64,000 nucleotides of DNA from an uncultured Prolixibacteraceae bacterium (lineage in GTDB: Bacteria > Bacteroidota > Bacteroidia > Bacteroidales > Prolixibacteraceae), in assembly GCA_937915865.1 (NCBI GenBank), contig CALGIG010000070.1:1-64000 (forward strand), given 5' to 3'. The translations under genes were made by a program, and so were the position numbers. The notes below the pieces were generated by a model. The model saw only the letters and a list, made by a program, of their open reading frames with translations. It was not told the origin of the DNA and ran no database searches. Positions 1 through 8,905 of this stretch are shown one piece after another. Within the stretch, counting starts at the first letter, position 1. Each line of letters opens with the position of its first letter.

Positions 1-117
1 AGTCAAAATGGAAATAATCCTAATTCTGGCTAAATGAAGTCCGACAGGCTCCTAGCTGACCTACAAATTGAATTATAGTGAACCCTAAGCTGAATTTCAG
101 AAAAAAACTGATGTAGA

Positions 118-912
118 ATGACAAAGCGGAAATTAGTGGAAAATAACATTTTAGGAGAGCTGATTCCCAAGAGAAAGCAAACAAACAAAACTTCGAATTA
201 CGAATTCACGATAATAATACCCGTATTCAACGAAGAAGATAACATCTGTGCATTGGAGAAAAAGCTTTCGGAATTCGTATCACAATCGGCTTTATCGGCC
301 TGCGTCCTGTTTGTAAACGACAGTTCCACAAACCAAAGTAATTACCGGATTATCGAGGTTTGTAATCGTCAAAAACATTTTTACCATCTCAGCCTGACGA
401 AGAATTCCGGACTTAGCGCAGCGCTTAAAGCGGGAATTGACGCTACCTGGTCGACTTGGGTAGGATATATCGATGCCGACTTACAAACCACCCCGAAAGA
501 TTTTCACCTGATGATTCCATATGTCAAAGAGTACGAATTGGTAATGGGCATTCGGGTCAAGCGCGACGATTCGTTCGTGAAAAGAGCATCTTCCAGAATT
601 GCCAATGGTTTCAGGAGGTTTATGACCAACGATGGAGTTTCAGATACGGGTTGTCCATTGAAAATTATGCGAACTGAATATGCCAAACGCATTCCTTTAT
701 TCACCGGGATGCACCGCTTTCTACCAGCGCTTATTCAGCTACAGAATGGCAAGGTATTGCAGGTTCCGGTAAGGCATTTCCCGCGGGTGGCCGGGCAATC
801 GAAATACAACCTCCGGAACAGGTTGGTTGCTCCATTGATCGATTGCTTTGCCTACCGTTGGATGAAAAAACGGTACATCAATTACCAAATTGGAGAAAAT
901 AATATCGAATAG
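118..912 (+). CDS. Family 2 glycosyltransferase, polyprenyl-phosphate sugar synthase type
   Basis: A 264-residue GT2 enzyme of the DPM1/ArnC type. The GT-A fold start (FTIIIPVFNEEDNI, residues 30-43) and the metal-binding DAD with its downstream context (YIDADLQTTPKDF, about 117-129) are visible. Family knowledge: such enzymes move a sugar from a nucleotide donor to undecaprenyl phosphate at the inner membrane face. Unlike ArnC it has no clear C-terminal membrane helices, so it may be soluble or held by the adjacent membrane protein. It ends 3 nt before the LAB_N gene and heads a four-gene run with a GT39 enzyme and an epimerase, which suggests it makes the lipid-linked sugar that GT39 uses. 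The sugar is not known from sequence. Confidence 0.85.
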   Translation: MTKRKLVENNILGELIPKRKQTNKTSNYEFTIIIPVFNEEDNICALEKKLSEFVSQSALSACVLFVNDSSTNQSNYRIIEVCNRQKHFYHLSLTKNSGLSAALKAGIDATWSTWVGYIDADLQTTPKDFHLMIPYVKEYELVMGIRVKRDDSFVKRASSRIANGFRRFMTNDGVSDTGCPLKIMRTEYAKRIPLFTGMHRFLPALIQLQNGKVLQVPVRHFPRVAGQSKYNLRNRLVAPLIDCFAYRWMKKRYINYQIGENNIE

Positions 913-914
913 AA

Positions 915-1556
915 ATGGTTTACTTGTTAGGTTTTGTTTCGCAGGCGCTCTTTTTCACGCGCACGCTTCTGCAATGGGTACTTTCGGAGCGTGCCAAAAA
1001 AGTGCTTTCGCCCACCATTTACTGGGTGCTGAGCATTATTGCCTCCTATCTTTTCTGCATTTACGGATGGTTCCGTAACGACTTTTCGATATTGCTTGGC
1101 CAGTTGATTTCGTATTATATCTACATCTGGAACCTGAATGAAAACGGTGTCTGGAAGAAAATCAACGTAGCCGTACAGGCCATCCTTTTTCTCACTCCAA
1201 TTTGTGCCATCGGATTCGTGCTAAAAAACGGTAATTATTTCGTTTCCAACTTCCTGAACAATACAAAAATCCCAATCTGGATGATCATTTTGGGTTCGGC
1301 AGGCCAGGTCATTTTTACCCTGCGCTTTGTTTACCAGTGGATCTATTCCATGCGGAGAAATGAATCGTTACTTCCGCTTGGCTTCTGGATCATCAGTCTG
1401 GTTGGCTCCGGAATTATTGCCATCTACGGGGTGATTCGTGTTGACCCGATACTGATACTAGGGCAATCGGTGGGGTTTGTTGCCTATACCCGCAATATCG
1501 CTCTTTACAGGAAAGAACTAAAAACCTTGTCGCATGATGAACCGATATATGAATAA
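915..1556 (+). CDS. Membrane protein with two LAB_N (lipid-A-disaccharide-synthase N-terminal-like) domains
   Basis: A 213-residue polytopic membrane protein. Two similar halves (about 1-75 and 120-200) each carry the LAB_N pattern: a glycine/glutamine-rich helix (LLGFVSQALFFTRTLLQWV; second copy GSAGQVIFTLRFVYQWIYS), an E/S-rich turn, then a hydrophobic helix ending in GQ and a YxRN-like motif (YIWNLNENG; YTRNIALYRK). The domain also forms the N-terminal region of some LpxB proteins and often stands alone beside GT2 and ArnT-like genes. A helper or flippase-like role for lipid-linked sugars is inferred. The next start codon lies inside its last codons, a 23-nt overlap, so the two are translationally coupled. 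Confidence 0.8.
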   Translation: MVYLLGFVSQALFFTRTLLQWVLSERAKKVLSPTIYWVLSIIASYLFCIYGWFRNDFSILLGQLISYYIYIWNLNENGVWKKINVAVQAILFLTPICAIGFVLKNGNYFVSNFLNNTKIPIWMIILGSAGQVIFTLRFVYQWIYSMRRNESLLPLGFWIISLVGSGIIAIYGVIRVDPILILGQSVGFVAYTRNIALYRKELKTLSHDEPIYE

Positions 1557-3108
1557 CAAAGCCATTCGATATTTCCTGTATTCATTGGCATTTTTACCAA
1601 TTTTCATTTTCCGCGATTTTTCGCCCGATAATGAACTTCGGTACTTGAGTATAGCCGATGAGGCGATGCACAATGGCTCGATATTTACATTCTTCAATCA
1701 CGGATTGATTTACGCCGACAAGCCGCCACTTTATCTCTGGATTGTGATGCTGGGCAAATCAATTTTTGGGTATCACAGCATGTTTTTCCTGAGTATATTT
1801 TCATTTGTTCCCGCTCTGGTTGTGGTTTTCGTCATGGACAAATGGGTCGGAAACCTCCTTTCAGAAAAGGAACGCCTGATCGGCGAACTGATGCTGATGA
1901 CCTGCGGCTTTTTCATCGGAACAGCTATTGTACTTCGAATGGATATGCTGATGTGCATGTTTATCGTTCTGGCACTTTACACCTTTTTCAGAATGTACAG
2001 TGGCGAAGGAAAACCACGCGATTCGTGGCTGTTTCCGATCTTTGTATTCATGGCCTTATTTACCAAAGGGCCAATGGGAATAATTGTGCCTTTGGTGTCA
2101 ATCGTCGTTTTCCTGATCCTGAAAAAAGAACTGAAAACCATTGGCAGATATTGGGGATGGAAAATGCTGACTGTATTACTAACCCTTTGCGGGGCGTGGT
2201 TTGCAGGAGTTTATGCTGAAGGAGGAAGTCAATACCTCAACAATCTGCTCTTTAATCAAACGGTGAACCGCGCTGTGAATTCGTTTCACCACAAAGAACC
2301 ATTTTACTATTATTTTGTGACGATTTGGTATTCGCTGGCTCCGTGGTCGTTCCTGGTTATCGGAATTCTTTGGGTTGGTCTAAAAAAACGAATGGCATCA
2401 ACTGATCTGGAGCGCTTCTTTCTGGCTATTACGATTTCAACATTCGCAATTTTATCACTTTTCAGCTCCAAACTGGCGGTGTACCTGCTCCCGGCTTTCC
2501 CATTCTTTGTCTATCTCTCATTGTTGTGGTTCAAAAAGTTAGGTTCGCCCAGATGGATGTACATTCTAGTTGGTATTCCGGCCGGGTTACTATGCATTGC
2601 TTTGCCGGGAATAATCATAGCGCAATATTTTATCAACATCAGTGCATTAAGTTCCTCTTATATGGTGCTTTTCGCAGCTCTTATACTTTCCGGAACGGGA
2701 ATTTTGACACTGAAATATTTGTATAAACACCATCTGAATGTTGGTATAACTACGATGGGCACCGGTATATTGCTTGCCGTTTTTACGGTATCGTTAGCTC
2801 TGCCACAGTACAATTCAATGATCGGGCTCAGCCAGTTATGCAATCAGGCCAAAGAAACAGCGACGAAAAAAGGTGGGGTGAACTACTATTATTGCGAAAT
2901 GACCAAAGGCAATAACCTGGAAGTTTACCTGGGTAAACCGCTTGAAATGTTAGAAATAAGCGATCTGTACAAAACAAATAAAATAAAAACACCAGCAATT
3001 CTATTTACCTGGAATAAAGCCATTGAGCGAAATGACTCCATTCAGGTATTTATTAAAGGTAAGAAAACCTGCCAGACAGGAATTTACTACTATGTAGAAA
3101 TAGAATAA
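1534..3108 (+). CDS. Family 39 (ArnT/PMT-like) membrane glycosyltransferase
   Basis: A 524-residue integral membrane protein of the ArnT/PMT superfamily. The first periplasmic loop has the conserved acidic stretch (RDFSPDNELRYLSIADEAM) followed by the typical DKPPLYLW motif. Roughly ten to twelve hydrophobic helices follow, then a short soluble tail. Family knowledge: these enzymes take a sugar from undecaprenyl phosphate and add it to lipid A, lipids or proteins on the periplasmic side. It overlaps the LAB_N gene and is followed 11 nt later by the epimerase. Start codons at 1534, 1537 and 1549 are all possible; the first two are tandem and give the fuller signal-anchor. The acceptor is unknown; lipid A is the best guess from family and neighbours. 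Confidence 0.82.
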   Translation: MMNRYMNNKAIRYFLYSLAFLPIFIFRDFSPDNELRYLSIADEAMHNGSIFTFFNHGLIYADKPPLYLWIVMLGKSIFGYHSMFFLSIFSFVPALVVVFVMDKWVGNLLSEKERLIGELMLMTCGFFIGTAIVLRMDMLMCMFIVLALYTFFRMYSGEGKPRDSWLFPIFVFMALFTKGPMGIIVPLVSIVVFLILKKELKTIGRYWGWKMLTVLLTLCGAWFAGVYAEGGSQYLNNLLFNQTVNRAVNSFHHKEPFYYYFVTIWYSLAPWSFLVIGILWVGLKKRMASTDLERFFLAITISTFAILSLFSSKLAVYLLPAFPFFVYLSLLWFKKLGSPRWMYILVGIPAGLLCIALPGIIIAQYFINISALSSSYMVLFAALILSGTGILTLKYLYKHHLNVGITTMGTGILLAVFTVSLALPQYNSMIGLSQLCNQAKETATKKGGVNYYYCEMTKGNNLEVYLGKPLEMLEISDLYKTNKIKTPAILFTWNKAIERNDSIQVFIKGKKTCQTGIYYYVEIE

Positions 3109-3119
3109 AAAAGTAGACT

Positions 3120-4154
3120 ATGAAAATTTTAGTAACAGGAGCCGCCGGTTTTATCGGATTTCACACGGTAAAGCATTTTGCAGAAAAAGGGAACCGTGTC
3201 GTCGGGATAGATAACATCAATACTTATTACGATGTTGAATTGAAATATGCCCGTCTGGCTGAGACCGGAATCAGGAAAGAACTCATAAAAAACCACCAGT
3301 CGGTAGAAAGCACAATGAACCCCATTTACAGGTTCATTAAAGCCGACCTTCAGGATAAAGTATTTATCGACAAGCTTTTTGCAAATGAGCATTTTGATGT
3401 TGTTTGCCATTTGGCAGCCCAGGCCGGTGTCAGACACTCCATTGAAAACCCTTATGCTTACATCAATTCCAACATTATCGGGTTTATGAATATCCTGGAG
3501 GCATGTCGTTTTTACCCGGTTAAACATTTGGTATATGCCAGTTCGAGCAGTGTTTATGGGATGAATAAAAAGGTTCCGTACAGCGAGTCAGATCAGGTCG
3601 ATTCCCCGGTCAGCCTGTATGCCGCAAGCAAAAGATCGAACGAACTGATGGCCCATACATACAGCAAATTATACAACATTCCGGTCACAGGGGTTCGTTT
3701 CTTTACCGTTTATGGCCCTTGGGGAAGGCCCGATATGGCGCCGTTTTTATTTATGGATTCGATCGTAAACCAGAAACCAATTAAGGTTTTTAACTACGGA
3801 AAGCTTTCGCGCGATTTCACCTACATCGATGATATTATTGAGGGATTATCTGTAATTATCAACCACGCACCGGTTGGTGAAATTCCAAATAAAATCTACA
3901 ACATTGGAGCAGGGAGGCCAGTTCAGCTTCTCGATTTTATTGTTGCCATCGAAAATGTGACAGGCAAAACAGCCATCAAACAAATGGTTGAGATGCAGCC
4001 TGGCGATGTTTATCAAACCTACGCCGATACCACAGCGCTCGAACAGGAACTACACTATAAGCCCCATATATCTATTCTGGAAGGAATTAGCAAGTTATAT
4101 AATTGGCATTTAAGCTATACGAAAAATTTTGAGCGAGGACTTCCATTTAACTAA
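3120..4154 (+). CDS. NAD-dependent nucleotide-sugar epimerase, UDP-glucuronate 4-epimerase-like
   Basis: A 344-residue extended SDR. The Rossmann glycine motif (VTGAAGFIGFH, residues 5-15), the active-site YxxxK (YAASK, about residue 177), and a substrate-loop context GVRFFTVYGPWGRPDMA are those of UDP-glucuronate 4-epimerases and close relatives. The reaction would be UDP-GlcA to UDP-GalA in the cytosol. It closes the GT2-LAB_N-GT39 run, so it probably supplies the donor sugar. Family annotation from motifs is firm; glucuronate rather than another UDP-sugar is inferred from the GPWGRPDMA stretch. Length is normal. Confidence 0.85.
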   Translation: MKILVTGAAGFIGFHTVKHFAEKGNRVVGIDNINTYYDVELKYARLAETGIRKELIKNHQSVESTMNPIYRFIKADLQDKVFIDKLFANEHFDVVCHLAAQAGVRHSIENPYAYINSNIIGFMNILEACRFYPVKHLVYASSSSVYGMNKKVPYSESDQVDSPVSLYAASKRSNELMAHTYSKLYNIPVTGVRFFTVYGPWGRPDMAPFLFMDSIVNQKPIKVFNYGKLSRDFTYIDDIIEGLSVIINHAPVGEIPNKIYNIGAGRPVQLLDFIVAIENVTGKTAIKQMVEMQPGDVYQTYADTTALEQELHYKPHISILEGISKLYNWHLSYTKNFERGLPFN

Positions 4155-4189
4155 ACATGAATTTCAAAAGAATTTAAAAATTAAGAAAA

Positions 4190-4426
4190 ATGAAAACTAT
4201 AGAAGAACAATTTATGCAGATATTTATGTTCATGGGTATTCCGAAAGAAAAAATCAAGATAGAATCCTCATTTGTTGACGACTTTGATTTTGATGAACAT
4301 CAATTAATCTGCCTTGCCTTATATATCGACATTTTCTTCAAGGTAAACGTTAAGGAATCTGATTACAATGAGATTATTACGGTTGGTGATGCAATTGATC
4401 TAGTTAAGAAAAGACTCAATAATTAA
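4190..4426 (+). CDS. Acyl-carrier-protein-like protein lacking the phosphopantetheine serine
   Basis: A 78-residue acidic helical protein with the length and spacing of an ACP: helix I (2-16), the loop leading to SSFVDDFDFD, helix II beginning at E36, and a C-terminal helix (VGDAIDLVKKRL). In ordinary ACPs the D-S-L motif starts helix II. Here the aligned residues are D35-E36-H37, and there is no serine anywhere between residues 28 and 56. It therefore probably cannot carry 4'-phosphopantetheine. It sits 12 nt before a patatin/outer-membrane barrel gene and heads the putative lipid cluster. It could be a structural or regulatory ACP mimic. The ACP fold is inferred from pattern only. Confidence 0.6.
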   Translation: MKTIEEQFMQIFMFMGIPKEKIKIESSFVDDFDFDEHQLICLALYIDIFFKVNVKESDYNEIITVGDAIDLVKKRLNN

Positions 4427-4438
4427 TAAACTCTATTA

Positions 4439-6664
4439 ATGGACCTAATGCACAAGTTATCATTTAAGGCTTCAATTCTGAAGATTCTGACGTTCAGTTT
4501 TGCACTGGGGTTCTCGTTTATTGGTGCAGCTCAAGAACCAGATCAAAAGGTCAAAAGCCCTAAGATTGCACTTGTTTTGAGTGGTGGCGGGGCGAAAGGC
4601 TTTGCGCATATTGGTGTGCTTAAGGTTTTGGAAAAAGAAGGTATTCCAATTGATCTGATTGTTGGAACCAGCATGGGAAGCTTGGTTGGAGGCATTTATT
4701 CTCTTGGCTACAATGCTTCGGAACTGGAGTCGTTGGTTAAATCGCTCAATTGGGAAACTACACTCTCAGATGATGTTCCAAGAGCATTTCTGTCGAAGAA
4801 TGACCAGATGCTCAAACAGCGGTATATCTTTTCACTCCCAATCGATGGGAACAAAAAGATTAGTCTGCCACAAGGATTTATCAAAGGGCAAAATGTAATC
4901 AACATCTTTTGTGGCCTGTCCGGAAATGTTTCTACAGAAGCTGATTTTTCAAAATTTCCGATTCCTTTTGCCTGCGTGGCTACCGATTTGGAAACAGGTA
5001 AAGAAGTTGTATTAAAAAACGGATTTTTACCAACTGCCATGTTTTCAAGTATGGCGATTCCTATTGCTTTCCAGTCGTCAGACTATGATGGGCTATTGCT
5101 AGCGGATGGTGGTATGGTTAACAACTTTCCTACCGATGTGGCCAAACAAATGGGTGCAGACATAATTATCGGAGTTGACATTCGAAATGATTTTTTTGAT
5201 CGTGAAAATCTAAAATCACTGGATAATGTTGTTAATCAGATGATCGGTTTTTTTGATCAATCAAAAGACTCGATCAACAATAGCCTTTGCGATCTGATTA
5301 TCCAGCCCGATATTAAAGGTTACTCTATGACAAGTTTCACCAACGAAGCCGCAGATACGCTGATTTTAAGAGGTGAAAAAGCGACTCTCAAAATCAAAAG
5401 CCAAATTCGTGAACTCAAAGCTAAATATCTGCTCGATGCGCCTGAGAAATCGCGGAAGTTGGTTAAGCCCGACAAATGGTACATCACCGACCTGACTTTT
5501 ACGGGCAATTATCATCTTGATGAAGATTTTCTGCGAAAAACGCTCAATATGGAAATTCCAGGTAATTATTCGCCGGAGGAAATCAAAACGGCTATTGACC
5601 GGATTTATGGTCTGGGTGGTTTTGACCGGATTTATTACAATTTAATCGATACTGAAAATGGGAAATCGCTGAACTTAACTATCACAACCAGAAAGGTTTT
5701 CACTCAAAATGTTGGCTTTAAGGCGAACACCACCGATGCTGCGGCAATCCTGATAAATACAACGCGGAAAAACTACAAAAATGTATTTGGACTTTTATCA
5801 ACCAGCGCCGAATTGTCGGTAAATCCCGGTTTAAGCATCATAGCCGAATCGAATAAAACGAACTTGCCCACCATTGGCATTAACATTAAGGGCAAATATC
5901 AAAATTATAATATTTTTAATGATGGTAATAAGATTTACGAAGCCAATATATTTTATACTTCAGGATCGCTCTATTTTTATAAGCCTTTCTTGCACCATTT
6001 TGACATAGGGATGGGAATTCAGGAAGAATATTATCATGGCGATATTTTTAGGAAAGACAACAGTCTGACAACAGTAAGTAAAACTGATTTTTTCCTGACC
6101 AATGCCTATTCTTATTTGTCGTTTGATTCGATGGACGATTTCTATTTTCCCACTAAAGGAACCAATCTGTATGCGGAATTTTCGATGATGGCTGACTTCA
6201 AAAAAACAAGTGAGGTTAGTCCGGTAGCCCTGTTCAAAATGAAGAATGTTATACCACTTGATGAAAACGCCTCTTTGCTTTTCGACCTGTATGGACGTGC
6301 CTTGTTTAATTCTGACTTCCCGGTTATCCGGAATACTCTTGTGGGGGGAGAGTCCTATTCGCAATACTTTAACTACCACTTACCATTCGTTGGACTCCCG
6401 GCTGTAAGTATTACCGAAAGGTACACTTACATAAGCTTAATTGGGCTGAGGTTGAAAATTGCAAAATCTCAATATGTTTCGTTGTTGCTTAACGGAATGT
6501 GGCAAGATACCGATATGATCTTTCGGGAAGGAGTTGAGGCTATTTATGGCGGGGGCATCAGGTATTCTTTAAAAACAATGTTGGGGCCGTTGGATGTGAC
6601 AACAGGATATTCCGGGTCAACTGATAAACCCACTTTTTCGGCCAGTTTCGGGATGTATTTTTAA
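4439..6664 (+). CDS. Patatin-POTRA-outer membrane barrel protein, PlpD-like (type Vd)
   Basis: A 741-residue exported protein. After a signal peptide ending near residue 31 (FSFIGAAQ) comes a patatin phospholipase domain with the oxyanion motif GGGAKG (49-54), nucleophile GTSMG (Ser78) and catalytic DGG (Asp223). A POTRA-like domain follows (about 345-420), then a BamA-type 16-strand barrel that ends in a terminal Phe (FSASFGMYF). Family knowledge: this is the architecture of PlpD and related bacteroidete lipases, an outer-membrane-anchored phospholipase A. The catalytic Ser-Asp pair is intact. It lies between the ACP-like gene and the radical SAM gene, which suggests a link to lipid remodelling in this cluster. 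Confidence 0.88.
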   Translation: MDLMHKLSFKASILKILTFSFALGFSFIGAAQEPDQKVKSPKIALVLSGGGAKGFAHIGVLKVLEKEGIPIDLIVGTSMGSLVGGIYSLGYNASELESLVKSLNWETTLSDDVPRAFLSKNDQMLKQRYIFSLPIDGNKKISLPQGFIKGQNVINIFCGLSGNVSTEADFSKFPIPFACVATDLETGKEVVLKNGFLPTAMFSSMAIPIAFQSSDYDGLLLADGGMVNNFPTDVAKQMGADIIIGVDIRNDFFDRENLKSLDNVVNQMIGFFDQSKDSINNSLCDLIIQPDIKGYSMTSFTNEAADTLILRGEKATLKIKSQIRELKAKYLLDAPEKSRKLVKPDKWYITDLTFTGNYHLDEDFLRKTLNMEIPGNYSPEEIKTAIDRIYGLGGFDRIYYNLIDTENGKSLNLTITTRKVFTQNVGFKANTTDAAAILINTTRKNYKNVFGLLSTSAELSVNPGLSIIAESNKTNLPTIGINIKGKYQNYNIFNDGNKIYEANIFYTSGSLYFYKPFLHHFDIGMGIQEEYYHGDIFRKDNSLTTVSKTDFFLTNAYSYLSFDSMDDFYFPTKGTNLYAEFSMMADFKKTSEVSPVALFKMKNVIPLDENASLLFDLYGRALFNSDFPVIRNTLVGGESYSQYFNYHLPFVGLPAVSITERYTYISLIGLRLKIAKSQYVSLLLNGMWQDTDMIFREGVEAIYGGGIRYSLKTMLGPLDVTTGYSGSTDKPTFSASFGMYF

Positions 6665-6698
6665 AACAGGAAATAATCGTAATTAAATTTTAATAGTT

Positions 6699-8156
6699 AT
6701 GAAAAGCTTAAAAAATAATCTTGTAAATGCGGCAGTAAATAATGCTATATCTAACAAAACGGTTAGATATATAGCCGTCAAAAAGTTGGAGGAGCAGATT
6801 CGCGAATCAATCCTTAATGATCAATCACTCCTTTTTTACGAAGAAAAGCTTGACCGTTATTACTTCGTTAGTTCTGTTGTAAGACAGGTAAGCAAATGTT
6901 TAGATCGCAAATTTATCAGTAAAGATGTGGCTCTCAGAATGGTGAAAGTATTTATGAGCGATTCATTTAAAATTAATCGGAAAGCACATTTAACCGACAT
7001 AAAATATGAGTACGAGAAAAAATATGGTGAATATCCCCCAAAGTTTCTGGTATTATCTCCAGAAAAATCTTGTAATCTGGAATGTGTTGGTTGTTATGCT
7101 TCATGCAGTCCCGGAAAAAGTACACATCTTGATTTTGAACTAACAAGACGTATCGTTAAGGATGCTCATGATATATTGGGTAGTCGTTTTATAACCATTA
7201 GTGGAGGAGAACCATTAATGTATCAAAGTCAGGGTAAAACCATAATTGACATTTTTGATGAATTTAAGGATATGTTCTTCCTCATGTATACAAATGGTAC
7301 ATTAATAAATCAAAAAACAGCTAAGAAACTGGCAACGCTGGGAAATGTTGTTCCCCTTATTTCTGTTGAGGGCTATGAACAAGAAACAGACGAAAGGCGA
7401 GGGGAAGGTGTACATAAAAAGATTAGGGAAGCTCTTGAAAATCTGAGAGCTGCAGGTGTCCCATTTGGTATATCGGTAACTGCAACGTCAAAAAATTATG
7501 AAATTCTGCTTACTGATGAATTCTATAAATATTATTTCGAAGAAATGGGCGCAACTCACATGTGGCAATTTCAGCTAATGCCTATCGGTAAAGGCAAAGA
7601 TGTAATGGATTTGATGATTACTCCCAAGCAGCGGGTTGAGCTTTACAAAAAATGGGAATATGTCGCACGAACCTTACGTTATCCGATGGCCGATTTCTGG
7701 AATTCGTCATCTCTTTGTACAGGGTGTTTGGCCTATGGTCGATGGAATGGATATTTCTACATTGATTTTGAAGGGAAAATTACACCGTGTGTATTTGTTC
7801 CATATTATGTGGACAAAATTCAGGATATCTATGCAAAAGGAGGAACCTTGGCTGATGCCCTCCAATCAGAATTCTTCAAAAACGGCAGAAGGTGGCAAAA
7901 GGACAAAGGTTTTGCAAAAACAAGCCATCAGGGAGAATATTTAATGATGCCATGCTCTATCCGTGATAATTACGAAAATTTTCGACAAAATATTCTGACA
8001 ATTGATGCGATGGGAACGGATAAAGAAGCCGAAGATGCTTTAAAAGATGAAGAATATAGGAAAATAATGATTCAATACGATAGCGAATTGGATTTACTAA
8101 CCCAAAAAATTTTTAACAGAAAGTATAGAAAATCATTGAATCCTAAAGCTATATAG
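6699..8156 (+). CDS. Radical SAM enzyme with SPASM-like C-terminal cysteines
   Basis: A 485-residue protein. An N-terminal region of about 115 residues precedes the radical SAM core, whose CxxxCxxC cluster is C125-C129-C132 within SCNLECVGCYASC. The SAM-binding GGEP is at 169-172. Further cysteines C340, C343 and C364 (SLCTGCLAYGRW, ITPCVF) are in the position of a SPASM/twitch auxiliary cluster. The reaction cannot be read from sequence. It is one of the few cluster members that could build unusual carbon chemistry, and it is flanked by lipid-associated genes. The long N-terminal extension is not from a family I recognise. Confidence 0.82.
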   Translation: MKSLKNNLVNAAVNNAISNKTVRYIAVKKLEEQIRESILNDQSLLFYEEKLDRYYFVSSVVRQVSKCLDRKFISKDVALRMVKVFMSDSFKINRKAHLTDIKYEYEKKYGEYPPKFLVLSPEKSCNLECVGCYASCSPGKSTHLDFELTRRIVKDAHDILGSRFITISGGEPLMYQSQGKTIIDIFDEFKDMFFLMYTNGTLINQKTAKKLATLGNVVPLISVEGYEQETDERRGEGVHKKIREALENLRAAGVPFGISVTATSKNYEILLTDEFYKYYFEEMGATHMWQFQLMPIGKGKDVMDLMITPKQRVELYKKWEYVARTLRYPMADFWNSSSLCTGCLAYGRWNGYFYIDFEGKITPCVFVPYYVDKIQDIYAKGGTLADALQSEFFKNGRRWQKDKGFAKTSHQGEYLMMPCSIRDNYENFRQNILTIDAMGTDKEAEDALKDEEYRKIMIQYDSELDLLTQKIFNRKYRKSLNPKAI

Positions 8157-8181
8157 TGAATCCAACAAAGATGTAATACAA

Positions 8182-8206
8182 TAATGACCTATGTATTAGG
8201 TCGTTA
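8182..8206 (+). promoter_or_regulatory. Intergenic stem-loop between radical SAM and exported-protein genes
   Basis: A 10-bp stem (8182-8191 with 8197-8206, one G-T pair) closes a 5-nt loop in the 91-nt gap after the radical SAM gene. There is no T-run, so it is more likely an RNA-processing or stability hairpin than a terminator. Confidence 0.4.
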
Positions 8207-8247
8207 CTAGGTAAGACAATAAGGTTATTTGAATAAATCAAAATGAT

Positions 8248-8853
8248 ATGACTTTAGAAAAATATATGATGGGATTGATTGTAATGTTCCTTTTTTTTAA
8301 ATCGGCAACAGCTCAGCCTTTTGAACGTTCAGCTAAATATCAAATCTCTGTTTGGGGAATGAATATTGGCGAATTCACAGTAGATCAAAAGATGGAAGGT
8401 GAAGACATTACAATTAATGCTGTTACCGATGTTTATGTCAGGATGATCTTTTCATACCAAGTGAAATACATACAGCACAGCTTGTATCGACATGGGATTT
8501 TATGGAGTTCGCATGTAAAAACCTTAAAGAATGGCAAAATCAACTCAAATACACGTTTGGATCGGCAAACCGAAAATTATCTATTGACAAAAGACGGCGA
8601 TGCAACAATAATTAATGGCGACATTACTTATAGTGGTAGCTTACTTTATTTTCAGGAACCAACGCAAATTAACTGTATTTACAATGAAAGGAATGGAGAA
8701 AAAAATACGATTAAAAGCTTAGATGGCCACACTTACGCTATTGTAGATATGAAAGGGAGTAAAACAAATATATATGAGTATGAGAATGGCATCCTGATAC
8801 GAGCAGAACTTATTCACACATTAGCCACAATTCATTTAAAACGCATCGTATAA
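8248..8853 (+). CDS. Small exported protein, DUF6134/DUF3108-like
   Basis: A 201-residue protein with an N-terminal signal peptide (hydrophobic 8-20, cleavage near ATAQ). The mature part is beta-rich with the pattern YQISVWGMNIGEFTV near its start, typical of small periplasmic families (DUF3108/DUF6134) that look like lipid-binding half-barrels. No catalytic residues are evident. Start ATG at 8248 is chosen over an out-of-frame ATG at 8243 because it leads directly into the signal peptide. It is in line with the radical SAM and TauE-like genes. A lipid-handling function is inferred from context only. Confidence 0.6.
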   Translation: MTLEKYMMGLIVMFLFFKSATAQPFERSAKYQISVWGMNIGEFTVDQKMEGEDITINAVTDVYVRMIFSYQVKYIQHSLYRHGILWSSHVKTLKNGKINSNTRLDRQTENYLLTKDGDATIINGDITYSGSLLYFQEPTQINCIYNERNGEKNTIKSLDGHTYAIVDMKGSKTNIYEYENGILIRAELIHTLATIHLKRIV

Positions 8854-8905
8854 CCTGAAAAAATGCTAAAAAATCAGTTGTATAACTCTTAATACTCTAT
8901 TTATT

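Noticed and set aside
3129..3527. 132-codon minus-strand frame
   Set aside because: Lies entirely inside the epimerase gene, whose motifs are clear; a shadow frame.
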